52,352 nt of DNA from an uncultured Selenomonadales bacterium (GTDB lineage Bacteria > Bacillota > Negativicutes > Selenomonadales > Selenomonadaceae): NCBI GenBank assembly GCA_937877565.1, contig CALFJB010000009.1, positions 1-52,352 on the forward strand, given 5' to 3'. Shown here one piece after another: positions 9,401-16,043 of this stretch. A program made the position numbers and the translations under genes. Position 1 is the first letter of the stretch, and the number at the start of each line of letters is the position of its first letter. A model generated the notes under the pieces. It ran no database searches and was not told the origin of the DNA. It saw only the letters and a program-made list of their open reading frames with translations.

Positions 9401-9931
9401 TTTGTAGTAGCAGGGATCATCTTTCCAGCTTGCGTGATAGACTGCGCCGCGCTTTTCGATAATTTCATTTCCTGCGCGATAAAATCTGTCAGGGAAAATT
9501 TGATACATTACCGAATGTTTGAACCAATCTGGAGTTTTTGCGCCCTTTTGGTAGACGGTAATTTGGAAGGCGGGCGGCGCGTAGTCAAAATAAAGTTCGC
9601 CAATACCGCCGAGTTGTTCAGGATTGTTGCCGTAATAATACGTTCTGTCAGCAGTCACGATAATAAAATAGTACCAGACAAGGCAACCTTTTTCCGGCAT
9701 CGTAACTTCGATTGAGTAAAATTTTTCTTTAGATTTAGCGTCGTCACGGGTTGAAAGGTTAGTCCATTTTTCGCCGCTGCCGTCGCTCCAAGTGTGCAGT
9801 AAAACTTGTCTTACAGTTTCTTCGGTGTTGATACGAATACCGAGACGAATTTGACTGCCTGCCTCAACCGCGCCGACTGTCGAACGGTAATAAATGTTTT
9901 GTGAATTGTGTTCGATATTTTTTTTATCCAT
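6452..9931 (-). CDS. Fusion of GH13 alpha-amylase/neopullulanase-like enzyme and GH77 4-alpha-glucanotransferase
   Basis: 1,159 residues holding two complete enzymes. Residues 1-130 resemble a starch-binding beta domain. Residues 135-650 form a GH13 barrel with nucleophile D351 (GWRLDVID), acid/base E380 (GEVWED) and D455 (SSHDIMRP). Residues from about 660 form a MalQ-type GH77 domain (AGILLHPTSLPS) with D957 (RIDHFRG), E1005 (AEDLG) and D1057 (GTHDNNT). All six catalytic residues are present. It would hydrolyse branch or alpha-1,4 bonds and then move maltodextrin units between chains, the debranching arm of glycogen use. ATG at 9931 behind AAGGAG. It lies downstream of the glycogen genes on the same strand. 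The exact bond specificity of the GH13 half cannot be read from sequence alone. Confidence 0.92.
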   Translation of the reverse strand: MDKKNIEHNSQNIYYRSTVGAVEAGSQIRLGIRINTEETVRQVLLHTWSDGSGEKWTNLSTRDDAKSKEKFYSIEVTMPEKGCLVWYYFIIVTADRTYYYGNNPEQLGGIGELYFDYAPPAFQITVYQKGAKTPDWFKHSVMYQIFPDRFYRAGNEIIEKRGAVYHASWKDDPCYYKDVDTNDIVAYDFYGGNLRGVEEKLDYLKELGISTIYFNPVFESESNHHYDTGNYHKIDPILGTNEDFKHLIDVARSKGIAIIIDGVFSHTGSNSIYFNRNGQYDSVGAFQSKDSPYFEWYSFRNYPTDYESWWNFPTLPNVREITPSYMDFIIRDNDSVLKHWVREGISGWRLDVIDELPAEFSQLFFAELKKANPDAIMIGEVWEDASNKIAYGVQRQYLCGYEMDSAMNYPWREHLFNFILGHIDGDICMKRMESLRENYPKENFYVMMNLISSHDIMRPVTIFGEAPYYDKMPAIEQAKFKLDEEHEKLGKARLKMAALWQMTYPGVPCIYYGDEIGMQGFKDPTNRRPYDWENGDKDLLETYKKYIQIRNKNLVLQTGEFLPLPCYGDIFAYARVIRNGRDVFDNDAQNDAFLVAFNRSTDEVKDVSFDVSDFAGGVFVDAFEPANVQKHYPVTRGRVAFKLQPLEGVLLHHVPQKKNYDRRAGILLHPTSLPSKFGIGDLGKEAFEFIDYLKAAGQSIWQMLPLNPVGFGYSPYQSPSAFAGNPMLISPADLVSRGFLSEDDIKVPSKPFKASTVEFERVWSFKSALLKKAFINFKAKLSTDENLKAFFEKFRADESYWLEDYALFAALKIKNNNSYWIEWDEKIKNRDAETLEKLRKDLADEILYVEFEQYIFSVQWQKLHAYANERGIQIFGDMPIFVSADSADVWANPKLFQLLETGRPEKVAGVPPDYFSATGQLWGNPQYDWDAMKEENYRWWKLRFKKLYNLVDIVRIDHFRGFEAYWSVDGDAETAIDGEWIKGPGKPFFDVIKKEFGDAAQIVAEDLGVITDEVEQLRQDCGFPGMKILHFELHFNEDGRIGFVAPENSLTYTGTHDNNTTVGWFMEDVDNLSKPTIAALLGADARRPDDVCQKLIEFAYASDSRFAIIPMQDVLKLDSRSRMNTPGTVGTNWAWQLKPDYQLEAEAGKLKALCNKYLR

Positions 9932-9976
9932 TTGACCAGCTCCTTAAATTTTTTTGTATAAAATTTTTGGCAAAAA

Positions 9977-11278
9977 TTATTTTTTATGTTCGTAAGAATT
10001 AAAATCTTGCAACATTGCCAAAATATATTTCAAGTTTACAAATTCTTTCCACGCGTTGGCGTCGTAAACTCGGAAAGCGTTTAGCATTTGCGGAATTAAA
10101 ACTATACTTGCCTGCCGAATTTTTTCAACTACAGGATAATTCAGCGATAAAATTTTTGGCAGTTCGTTTATCAATAGTCTTACGTCTGACCACATAATAT
10201 TTGAATATAGCGTCCTGTAAACTGCATTCAATGCCGCTTCTTCAAAAAATTTGCTTGATTTTTCGTCTAAAAATTTTTCGCCCAAATGTTCAGCTAATCT
10301 TCTGCAAACTAAAAAAAGTTCGGTTTTGCCTTTAAAAAATTCATTTGGTGGATTTTTTGTAAATACCGGCGAAATATTTTGCAGGAGAATATTATAACAT
10401 TTTGGATAATCAGCCAATTTTACAGTGCCGCCGGTTTGAATGATACGTGCGGCGCGATATTTTAAAATGCTGTCGTCAAAAACTTCGTTATGGTCGTCTT
10501 CCTTGAATTTTTCTAAATTGTAAATATTGTGGTAAGCGTCAGCCGTACCGCGTTTTACCTTAGCTTGCCACTCTTCAAAAGATTTAACAGAATAATGATT
10601 CATTGCAATTTTATTGACAGTTGGCGGATTGTTTGAAAAACTTGGAACGATACCGCCGTTTTCGTTGACTGCGTGAAAACCTTCAAGATAAACTGCAAAA
10701 TGTGGATTGAAAAAAAAATTTACTCGGCGTGGATTTGTGATAGTGCTGACGTGGGCAGTACCGCCGGGAATATTTTGTTGAGCTCCAATAAGTGGCGTCC
10801 AATCAGTTGGAGCACGGCGCGTGAATCTTTCCAAAACGCCGCGTGAATAATCGGCTTTTTCTTGAAAGTTCGATCCAAAATAATAAATATTTGCGGCAAG
10901 CCCGCCCGCGTTCGGTTTATCTGCCAAAACTTCGTCCACTACTTCAACAATGCTTTTATTTTCTTGCGGAAAAATAAATTCGTCGGCGTCGATAAAAGCC
11001 ATGTACCGGCAGAGAAATTTATAATCTTGTACCGCCTCATTGTACGCTTCATATTGTCGCGCCTTGCCGGGATAAAGTTTGTAAGTCACAATCCCCGCGT
11101 TAATGTACGGTTGCAAAATTTCTTTTAAATTGTCCGGGCTTTCATTATCGTAAATGTAAAAATGTTCCACGCCCGCCAATAAATGATAGTCCAGCCATTC
11201 TTTGACGTATGGAGCTTCATTTTTCATTATCGAAACTACCGCCAAATTATACAGAAATAAATTTTTATCCACTGCCAC
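9977..11278 (-). CDS. Glycosyltransferase, GT92 (DUF23)-like, copy 1
   Basis: A 433-residue GT-A fold enzyme. NLAVVSIMKNEAPYVKEWLDYH opens a family-2/92 fold. YIYDNESPDN and FIDADEFIFP are the sugar-nucleotide and metal-binding (DxD) signatures of GT92-like proteins. There is no signal peptide or membrane helix, so it acts in the cytoplasm, probably on a cell-surface glycan or on glycogen-linked material; donor and acceptor are unknown. The start is GTG at 11278 behind GGAGG. Copy 2 lies just upstream and is closely similar over the first 270 residues, with the C-terminal third more divergent, so this is a tandem duplication. Confidence 0.82.
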   Translation of the reverse strand: MAVDKNLFLYNLAVVSIMKNEAPYVKEWLDYHLLAGVEHFYIYDNESPDNLKEILQPYINAGIVTYKLYPGKARQYEAYNEAVQDYKFLCRYMAFIDADEFIFPQENKSIVEVVDEVLADKPNAGGLAANIYYFGSNFQEKADYSRGVLERFTRRAPTDWTPLIGAQQNIPGGTAHVSTITNPRRVNFFFNPHFAVYLEGFHAVNENGGIVPSFSNNPPTVNKIAMNHYSVKSFEEWQAKVKRGTADAYHNIYNLEKFKEDDHNEVFDDSILKYRAARIIQTGGTVKLADYPKCYNILLQNISPVFTKNPPNEFFKGKTELFLVCRRLAEHLGEKFLDEKSSKFFEEAALNAVYRTLYSNIMWSDVRLLINELPKILSLNYPVVEKIRQASIVLIPQMLNAFRVYDANAWKEFVNLKYILAMLQDFNSYEHKK

Positions 11279-11593
11279 AAAATTACCTCCATTTTATTTT
11301 TCGCTGTTTTAAAATTTGTAGGCAAGATTTTTTTTATGTACTTTCTTTTTCCAAAGCAAAAAAGTACTAAAGAGCACGCTCGCTACGCGACCGCGCAAGT
11401 ACCAAAGAAAAGTGCTTTTCACGGCGCGTCAGGATTTCTTAAGGTTGTTGTAATTTCTGCGTTGTATATCTATCCTAGTTTTCCGTAACTTCAACTCACT
11501 AGCTCTATCTGAAATCAATGACGCGCCAAATATTTCAGTAAAAATTAATATCTAATACCTAAAACCTAAAACCTAACTCCTAACCCCTAAATC
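11279..11593. other. 315-base spacer between the two GT92 genes, no gene
   Basis: No coding frame is supported. It holds three structures: a 7-base tandem repeat next to the copy-2 stop; a 105-base element with inverted ends GGCGCGTCA (11,423-11,431) and TGACGCGCC (11,519-11,527); and an AGTACTTT / AAAGTACT type palindromic stretch (about 11,335-11,420) similar to that near 44,010. The ribosome site of copy 1 lies at its left end. Confidence 0.7.
11423..11527. repeat. 105-base element with inverted ends
   Basis: Ends are a perfect 9-base inverted repeat. The pairing extends inward: ATTTC follows the left arm and GAAAT precedes the right arm. The interior has no reading frame. It is a plausible miniature mobile element or a structured RNA in the GT92 transcript. 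Confidence 0.5.
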
Positions 11594-11606
11594 CTAGCCC
11601 CTATTC
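11551..11606. repeat. Eight-unit 7-base tandem repeat, CCTAAAN-like
   Basis: Consecutive heptamers TCTAATA, CCTAAAA, CCTAAAA, CCTAACT, CCTAACC, CCTAAAT, CCTAGCC, CCTATTC. The last ones overlap the stop codon of GT92 copy 2. It is the clearest example of the periodic spacer family in this window. Confidence 0.75.
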
Positions 11607-12889
11607 TTCGGTTCAAAGGCTTTTAACATTTCCAGCACGTATTGCAGTTGCGTAAATTCCCGCCAATTCGGTACTGTAGGTTTTCTGAATGTGTCCATAT
11701 ATTTCGGAATTATTTTCAGGCAAGATTGGCGAATACTTTCCGCAGCGGCATATTTCAGCGGCAAAATATTTGGCAATTCGTTTATCAGCAATCTTAAATC
11801 CAATCCCGTTACCGTCGTTGTCAAGGTTTTATTAATTGCATCCAGCGATATTTCTTCAAAAAAATTGCCCGCTATATCATTAAAAGATTTTTCGCGCAGG
11901 TACGCTGCAACTCTTCGACAAATTAAAAAAGTTTCCATCTTATCGGCAAAAATATTTTTTGAAACATTTCTGCCAAAATTCGCCGCTAAAATCCTAAGCA
12001 TTGCATTAAAAACACGCTGATTCTTCGCCGCGTTTGTTTCAAGTTGAAATTTTGGGCGCGTATCACGATATTTTAAAATGCTGTCGTCAAAAACTTCGTT
12101 ATGGTCGTCTTTATTAAACTTTTCGAGATTGTAAATATTTCGGGCGTTGTCCGCCGTACCGCGTGAAATTTTTGCCAAATATTCTTCCTTCGACTTAACA
12201 GAATAATGATTCATTACAATTTTGTCAACCAGCGGAGGATTATTAAAAAAAAGTTGCACTTCGCCGCCGTCCGAGTTTATCGCGTGGTAACTGTCAAAGT
12301 ACTTTGCAAAATGTGGGTTTCCGAAATATCGAACGCGGCGGGGATTCGTGATAGTGCTGACGTGCGTTGTACCGCCCGGCATATTTTTTTGACTGCCAAT
12401 CATCGGAACCCAATCGATGGGAGCGCGGCGCGTAAATCTTTCTAAAACGCCCTTTGAATAGTCGGCAGTTTCCAAATTGTTTGAGCCGAAATAATAAATA
12501 TTTGCTACAAGTCCGCCCGCCTTCGGATAATCTTTTAAAATTTCGTCCGCTACTTCGACAATGCTTTTATTATTTTGCGGAAAAATAAATTCGTCGGCGT
12601 CGATAAAAGCCATGTACCGGCAGAAAAATTTGTAATTTTGTACCGCCTCATTGTACGCTTCATATTGCCGCGCCTTGCCGGGATAAAATTTATAAGTTAC
12701 CGTTCCGGAGTCAATGTACGGTTGCAAAACTTCCTTGAGGTTGTCGGGACTTTCATTATCATAAATGTAAAAATGTTCCACGCCCGCCAAAATGTGATAG
12801 TCCAGCCATTCTTTGACGTAGGGAGCTTCATTTTTCATTATCGAAACTACCGCCAAATTGTACAGAAATAAATTTTTTTCAACCGTCAC
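11594..12889 (-). CDS. Glycosyltransferase, GT92 (DUF23)-like, copy 2
   Basis: A 431-residue paralogue of the next gene downstream, with the same YIYDNESPDN and FIDADEFIFP motifs and no membrane segment. The N-terminal catalytic part is nearly the same as copy 1, whereas the region after residue 285 differs, so the two copies may use different acceptors. The start is GTG at 12889 behind GAGGTGA, only nine bases after the stop of the receiver protein, so it is probably in one transcript with it. Its stop lies inside a heptamer repeat tract. Substrates are unknown. Confidence 0.82.
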   Translation of the reverse strand: MTVEKNLFLYNLAVVSIMKNEAPYVKEWLDYHILAGVEHFYIYDNESPDNLKEVLQPYIDSGTVTYKFYPGKARQYEAYNEAVQNYKFFCRYMAFIDADEFIFPQNNKSIVEVADEILKDYPKAGGLVANIYYFGSNNLETADYSKGVLERFTRRAPIDWVPMIGSQKNMPGGTTHVSTITNPRRVRYFGNPHFAKYFDSYHAINSDGGEVQLFFNNPPLVDKIVMNHYSVKSKEEYLAKISRGTADNARNIYNLEKFNKDDHNEVFDDSILKYRDTRPKFQLETNAAKNQRVFNAMLRILAANFGRNVSKNIFADKMETFLICRRVAAYLREKSFNDIAGNFFEEISLDAINKTLTTTVTGLDLRLLINELPNILPLKYAAAESIRQSCLKIIPKYMDTFRKPTVPNWREFTQLQYVLEMLKAFEPKNRG

Positions 12890-12898
12890 AAAATCACC

Positions 12899-14116
12899 TC
12901 AATTATTTTTACGTTTTTCAAGCGCATCACCTATCAAAATTAAATTTTCTTGCGTGAATATTGGTTTTTTGACGTATCCTTTAACAGCAGCATTTGCGAA
13001 AGTTTCATTAAAACTAGAATCATTTGAATTTGACATTATTATAACGGGAATTTTGCGCAGTTTATCATCTCGGCGAATAAATGCTAAAAGTTGCAAGCCG
13101 TCCATAAATGACATATCTAAGCTCACTAGAATCAAATCTACTGGATTTTCATTTAAAACCCACAAGCCTTCTATTCCATTTTGTGCCGTCAAAATTTCGC
13201 ACGTGAATTGATTTTTTAAAATTTCTTTTTCAATTTCTAAATCGCTGCTGTTGTCTTCGATAATCAAAATTTTAAATACTCTTCGCTGTACGGCGGTAAG
13301 CATTTTAGAATTTAAAGTTTTAATGACGCGCTCAATTAAATCTTTTGGGGCAAAAGGTTTAGTCAAATAATCTTGTACGCCCATCAAAAATGCACGTACA
13401 ACATTTTCTTTTTGCGGGGAATTGGAGGACATCATAATTTTTATATTTTTGCCGATTGGATCTGAACGAACAGCCTTTAAGATTGTCATACCGTCAAAAG
13501 TGCGGGTAACGGCATCGTCCAACAGTATAAGTTTTGGGGTTGTTACGTGCAAGATATTCATGGCGGCGTTTTGACTTGTAGCGGTGGAAATTGTGTAATT
13601 CGGCAGTCCCATTTCCATAATATATTTTGTCGTGTTCAAATTTAATTCGTCACAATCTACAATTAAAATTTCCTTGCCAATGTCGGCAATTTCGCGCGTT
13701 TCAATTTTGGAGGTTGATTGAGCAAATAAATCATTGCGTACAGTTGTCCTTCGTGTCGTAAGACGAAGGCTATTAAAACATTCGGTACAATATGAGCCAC
13801 TCTGAATTCTTTTGCCGCATTTGGCGCAGTAACGGACATTGTTAAAAAGTTGCGCATTATTATGAAGGTAACCGGACTTTGTCATATCGCGCAGGAATTT
13901 TTTTGAAACGCCGGTATTTTCCATAACTTCATCATCAGACGCGCCTTGATGTCCGCGAATATAATTTCTTACTTTTTCAAGTTGGTGTCTGCCTTCTTTG
14001 TTATTTAACGAAGAAATAGCTGCCGCGCAAATACTGCAAATATCTTCGCCGGGTTTTCCAATAAACGAACGCCCGCAATTTTTACAAATTTTTCGATTTG
14101 AATTCAAGTTAGCCAT
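12899..14116 (-). CDS. Double-receiver response regulator with YvyF-like zinc-ribbon/HTH N-terminus
   Basis: 405 residues. The first 120 carry CKNCG, CSIC, CAKC and CTEC zinc pairs, with a helical segment between them (SDDEVMENTGVSKKFLRDM) resembling a helix-turn-helix. This arrangement is like the flagellar-locus protein YvyF. Two CheY-like receiver domains follow. The first has the usual acceptor Asp (D201 in LILLDDAVT) and the TKPF lysine. The second keeps IIEDN and the KKP lysine but has Ser332 where the phosphorylated Asp should be, so it is probably not phosphorylated. There is no histidine kinase beside it. The output is unclear: DNA binding through the N-terminus, or protein-protein signalling. 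ATG at 14116 behind GGAGGTGA; the glgA terminator sits just upstream. Confidence 0.85.
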   Translation of the reverse strand: MANLNSNRKICKNCGRSFIGKPGEDICSICAAAISSLNNKEGRHQLEKVRNYIRGHQGASDDEVMENTGVSKKFLRDMTKSGYLHNNAQLFNNVRYCAKCGKRIQSGSYCTECFNSLRLTTRRTTVRNDLFAQSTSKIETREIADIGKEILIVDCDELNLNTTKYIMEMGLPNYTISTATSQNAAMNILHVTTPKLILLDDAVTRTFDGMTILKAVRSDPIGKNIKIMMSSNSPQKENVVRAFLMGVQDYLTKPFAPKDLIERVIKTLNSKMLTAVQRRVFKILIIEDNSSDLEIEKEILKNQFTCEILTAQNGIEGLWVLNENPVDLILVSLDMSFMDGLQLLAFIRRDDKLRKIPVIIMSNSNDSSFNETFANAAVKGYVKKPIFTQENLILIGDALEKRKNN

Positions 14117-14137
14117 AAAATCACCTCCTTTATAAAG

Positions 14138-14172
14138 AAAAAACCCGACGAGAGAAAATTCACTCGCCGGGC
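14138..14172 (-). terminator. Terminator of the glgA transcript
   Basis: On the minus strand, stem CCCGGCGAG / CTCGTCGGG (one wobble) with a loop of about 10 bases, then TTTTTTC. It separates the glycogen operon from the receiver gene. Confidence 0.85.
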
Positions 14173-14197
14173 TTTCGAGGAATTAAGAAAAAATTTT

Positions 14198-14232
14198 CTG
14201 TCTCCTAAAAACTGTTTCCTGTTTCCTAAATT
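14198..14232. repeat. Short 7-base periodic tract at the 3' end of glgA
   Basis: Heptamers CTGTCTC, CTAAAAA, CTGTTTC, CTGTTTC, CTAAATT run up to the glgA stop codon. Same period as the other spacer repeats, more degenerate. Confidence 0.5.
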
Positions 14233-15679
14233 ATTTACCGGTTAATTGTTCATAAAGTTGTTTGTATTCGCGTGCAGATTCTGTCCAGCTGTAATCGCTT
14301 GTCATTGCATTTGAAACAATCTTAATCCAAATATCAAAATTGCCGTAAGTGCTAAGCGCACGTTTCAAAGCGTACATCATTTCATGAGCGTTGTAGTTTG
14401 AGAATACAAAGCCGTTGCCGGTGGATTCGTATTTGTCGTACTGATGAACAGTATCTTTCAATCCGCCGGTTTCACGAACGACAGGAGCCGCGCCATAACG
14501 CATTGCGATAAGTTGACCAATTCCGCACGGTTCATAGTTAGACGGCATCAAGAAAATATCTGACGCGCCATAAATTCTTTGTGCAAGTTCGTTTGAGAAA
14601 TAAATATTGGTAGAAACTTTTTGCGGGAAACGCCACGCCAAACCTTTAAACCAATCTTCATAAACTTTATCGCCTGTACCAAGTAAAATAAATTGGAAGT
14701 CCTCATGCTGTAAAAGTTCATCCATCATTCTAACAACCAAGTCTAAACCTTTTGCAGCAACAAGGCGGGTAACCATTGAAACAACCGGAACTTTGCGATC
14801 CTGCGGAAGTCCCAAAATTTCTTGAAGTTTAACTTTGTTATCGCCCTTACGTTCAAAGGCGTTATAAGCGTCTGTGTTATCGTAACGAACGAATAAATCT
14901 TTATCAGTTGCGGGGTTATAAACGTCGTAGTCAATACCGTTTACGATACCATAAAGATTATCTTTGCGGGCGCGGAGCAAGCCGTCCAAATGTTCGCCGA
15001 AATATTCATATTGAATTTCTTGAGCGTAAGTTTTGCTGACGGTTGAAACGTAATCAGCATAAATAATTCCGCCCTTCATAAAGTTTACAGCGTCATAAAA
15101 TTCCAAGTCGCCGTTGTTAAAATATTTCCAATCCAAGCCGAGTACATCGCCCATAACGTCTTTTGGGAAAACGCCTTGATATTTCAGATTGTGAATTGTG
15201 TACAGAGTTTTAATTCCGGCGTAGCGTTCGTCGCCCATATGTTCAAGTTTCAAAAGTACGGGAACAAGTCCTGCGTGCCAATCGTTGGCGTTGATAACAT
15301 CAGGGAAGAAATCAATAGCCGGTAAGCAATTCAGAATTGCGCGGCAGAAAAATGAAAATCTTTCCGCGTCGTCGTCGTAGCCGTAAAGACCATCACGGTA
15401 AAAATATTCTTCGTTATCGACAAAGTAAAAAGTTACGCCGTCAAGTTCATATTTGTCAATACCAACGTATTTACTGCGCCATGAAACGTTAATTTGTCCG
15501 TCGTAAACGTGTTCCATTTTGTTGCGGAATTCTTCTTTGATTTTACCGAATTTCGGCATAATAACGCGCACGTCTACGCCTTGTTTTTTCAATTCTTTTG
15601 GAAGAGAGCCGGCAACATCAGCCAATCCACCGGTTTTTACAAAAGGATTCGCTTCCGATGCTACATAAAGAACTTTCAT
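14231..15679 (-). CDS. glgA: Glycogen synthase (ADP-glucose), GT5
   Basis: About 482 residues; transfers glucose from ADP-glucose to the growing alpha-1,4 chain. I use the ATG at 15679 (MKVLYVASEANPF) because the ribosome site TGGAGG lies just ahead of it; the frame open five codons further upstream overlaps that site. KTGGLADVAG near residue 15 is the ADP-glucose-binding KxGGL motif. PSNYEPCGIGQL and the RETGGLKDTV block near the C-terminus complete the GT5 signature. Length is normal for bacterial GlgA. It is the last gene of the operon glgC-glgD-glgP-glgB-orf-glgA and is closed by a terminator about 60 bases downstream. Confidence 0.97.
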   Translation of the reverse strand: MKVLYVASEANPFVKTGGLADVAGSLPKELKKQGVDVRVIMPKFGKIKEEFRNKMEHVYDGQINVSWRSKYVGIDKYELDGVTFYFVDNEEYFYRDGLYGYDDDAERFSFFCRAILNCLPAIDFFPDVINANDWHAGLVPVLLKLEHMGDERYAGIKTLYTIHNLKYQGVFPKDVMGDVLGLDWKYFNNGDLEFYDAVNFMKGGIIYADYVSTVSKTYAQEIQYEYFGEHLDGLLRARKDNLYGIVNGIDYDVYNPATDKDLFVRYDNTDAYNAFERKGDNKVKLQEILGLPQDRKVPVVSMVTRLVAAKGLDLVVRMMDELLQHEDFQFILLGTGDKVYEDWFKGLAWRFPQKVSTNIYFSNELAQRIYGASDIFLMPSNYEPCGIGQLIAMRYGAAPVVRETGGLKDTVHQYDKYESTGNGFVFSNYNAHEMMYALKRALSTYGNFDIWIKIVSNAMTSDYSWTESAREYKQLYEQLTGK

Positions 15680-15770
15680 AAATATAACCTCCATTACTGT
15701 TTATAGTCATAGACCAGGAGCGGTTAATAACTCCCGCCGCCTTTGACTTGTAATTAATTTTCAAATTCAG

Positions 15771-16043
15771 TTAAAGCGTGCGCCTGTTTGGTTCTTCACC
15801 GATCGCAAATTTTTTAGTTTTACCCGCCGCACGTTTGAATTGTGCAAGGGCTTTTTGCTGTGCGGTAAGTTTTGGACGCCCGCGCCGTCTTTTTTCGGAA
15901 GTTTTAATTTCTTTGGTTAATTTCAATTCGTTTGATTCATTTAAATCAATCGTTTCTACGAGCGTTCCCGCCTCAATAACTTCGATTGACGACACAAAAT
16001 TTATTGAATCAAGACCGAGCGATTTAATAATTTTTTCAAGCAT
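15771..16043 (-). CDS. Small basic protein with AT-hook-like motif, coupled to glgB
   Basis: A 90-residue protein. The first half is acidic to neutral (IEVIEAGTLVETIDLNES); the second half is very basic and contains RRRGRPKL, the core of an AT-hook that inserts in the minor groove of AT-rich DNA. The ATG overlaps the last eight bases of glgB (ATGCTTGA), so it is probably translated by coupling. It sits between glgB and glgA, and I do not know it as a standard glg-operon gene. Possible roles are DNA binding or RNA/protein contact; this is inference. With no recognised family it could be lineage-specific. Confidence 0.6.
   Translation of the reverse strand: MLEKIIKSLGLDSINFVSSIEVIEAGTLVETIDLNESNELKLTKEIKTSEKRRRGRPKLTAQQKALAQFKRAAGKTKKFAIGEEPNRRTL

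Noticed and set aside
9095..9715. 206-codon plus-strand frame opposite the amylase fusion
   Set aside because: It lies wholly within a gene with intact catalytic motifs; no ribosome site and no recognisable domain.
11551..11606. Heptamer tract considered as a CRISPR array or telomere-like sequence
   Set aside because: Units are seven bases with no spacers and no cas genes; a circular-type chromosome locus with ordinary genes on both sides argues against a telomere.
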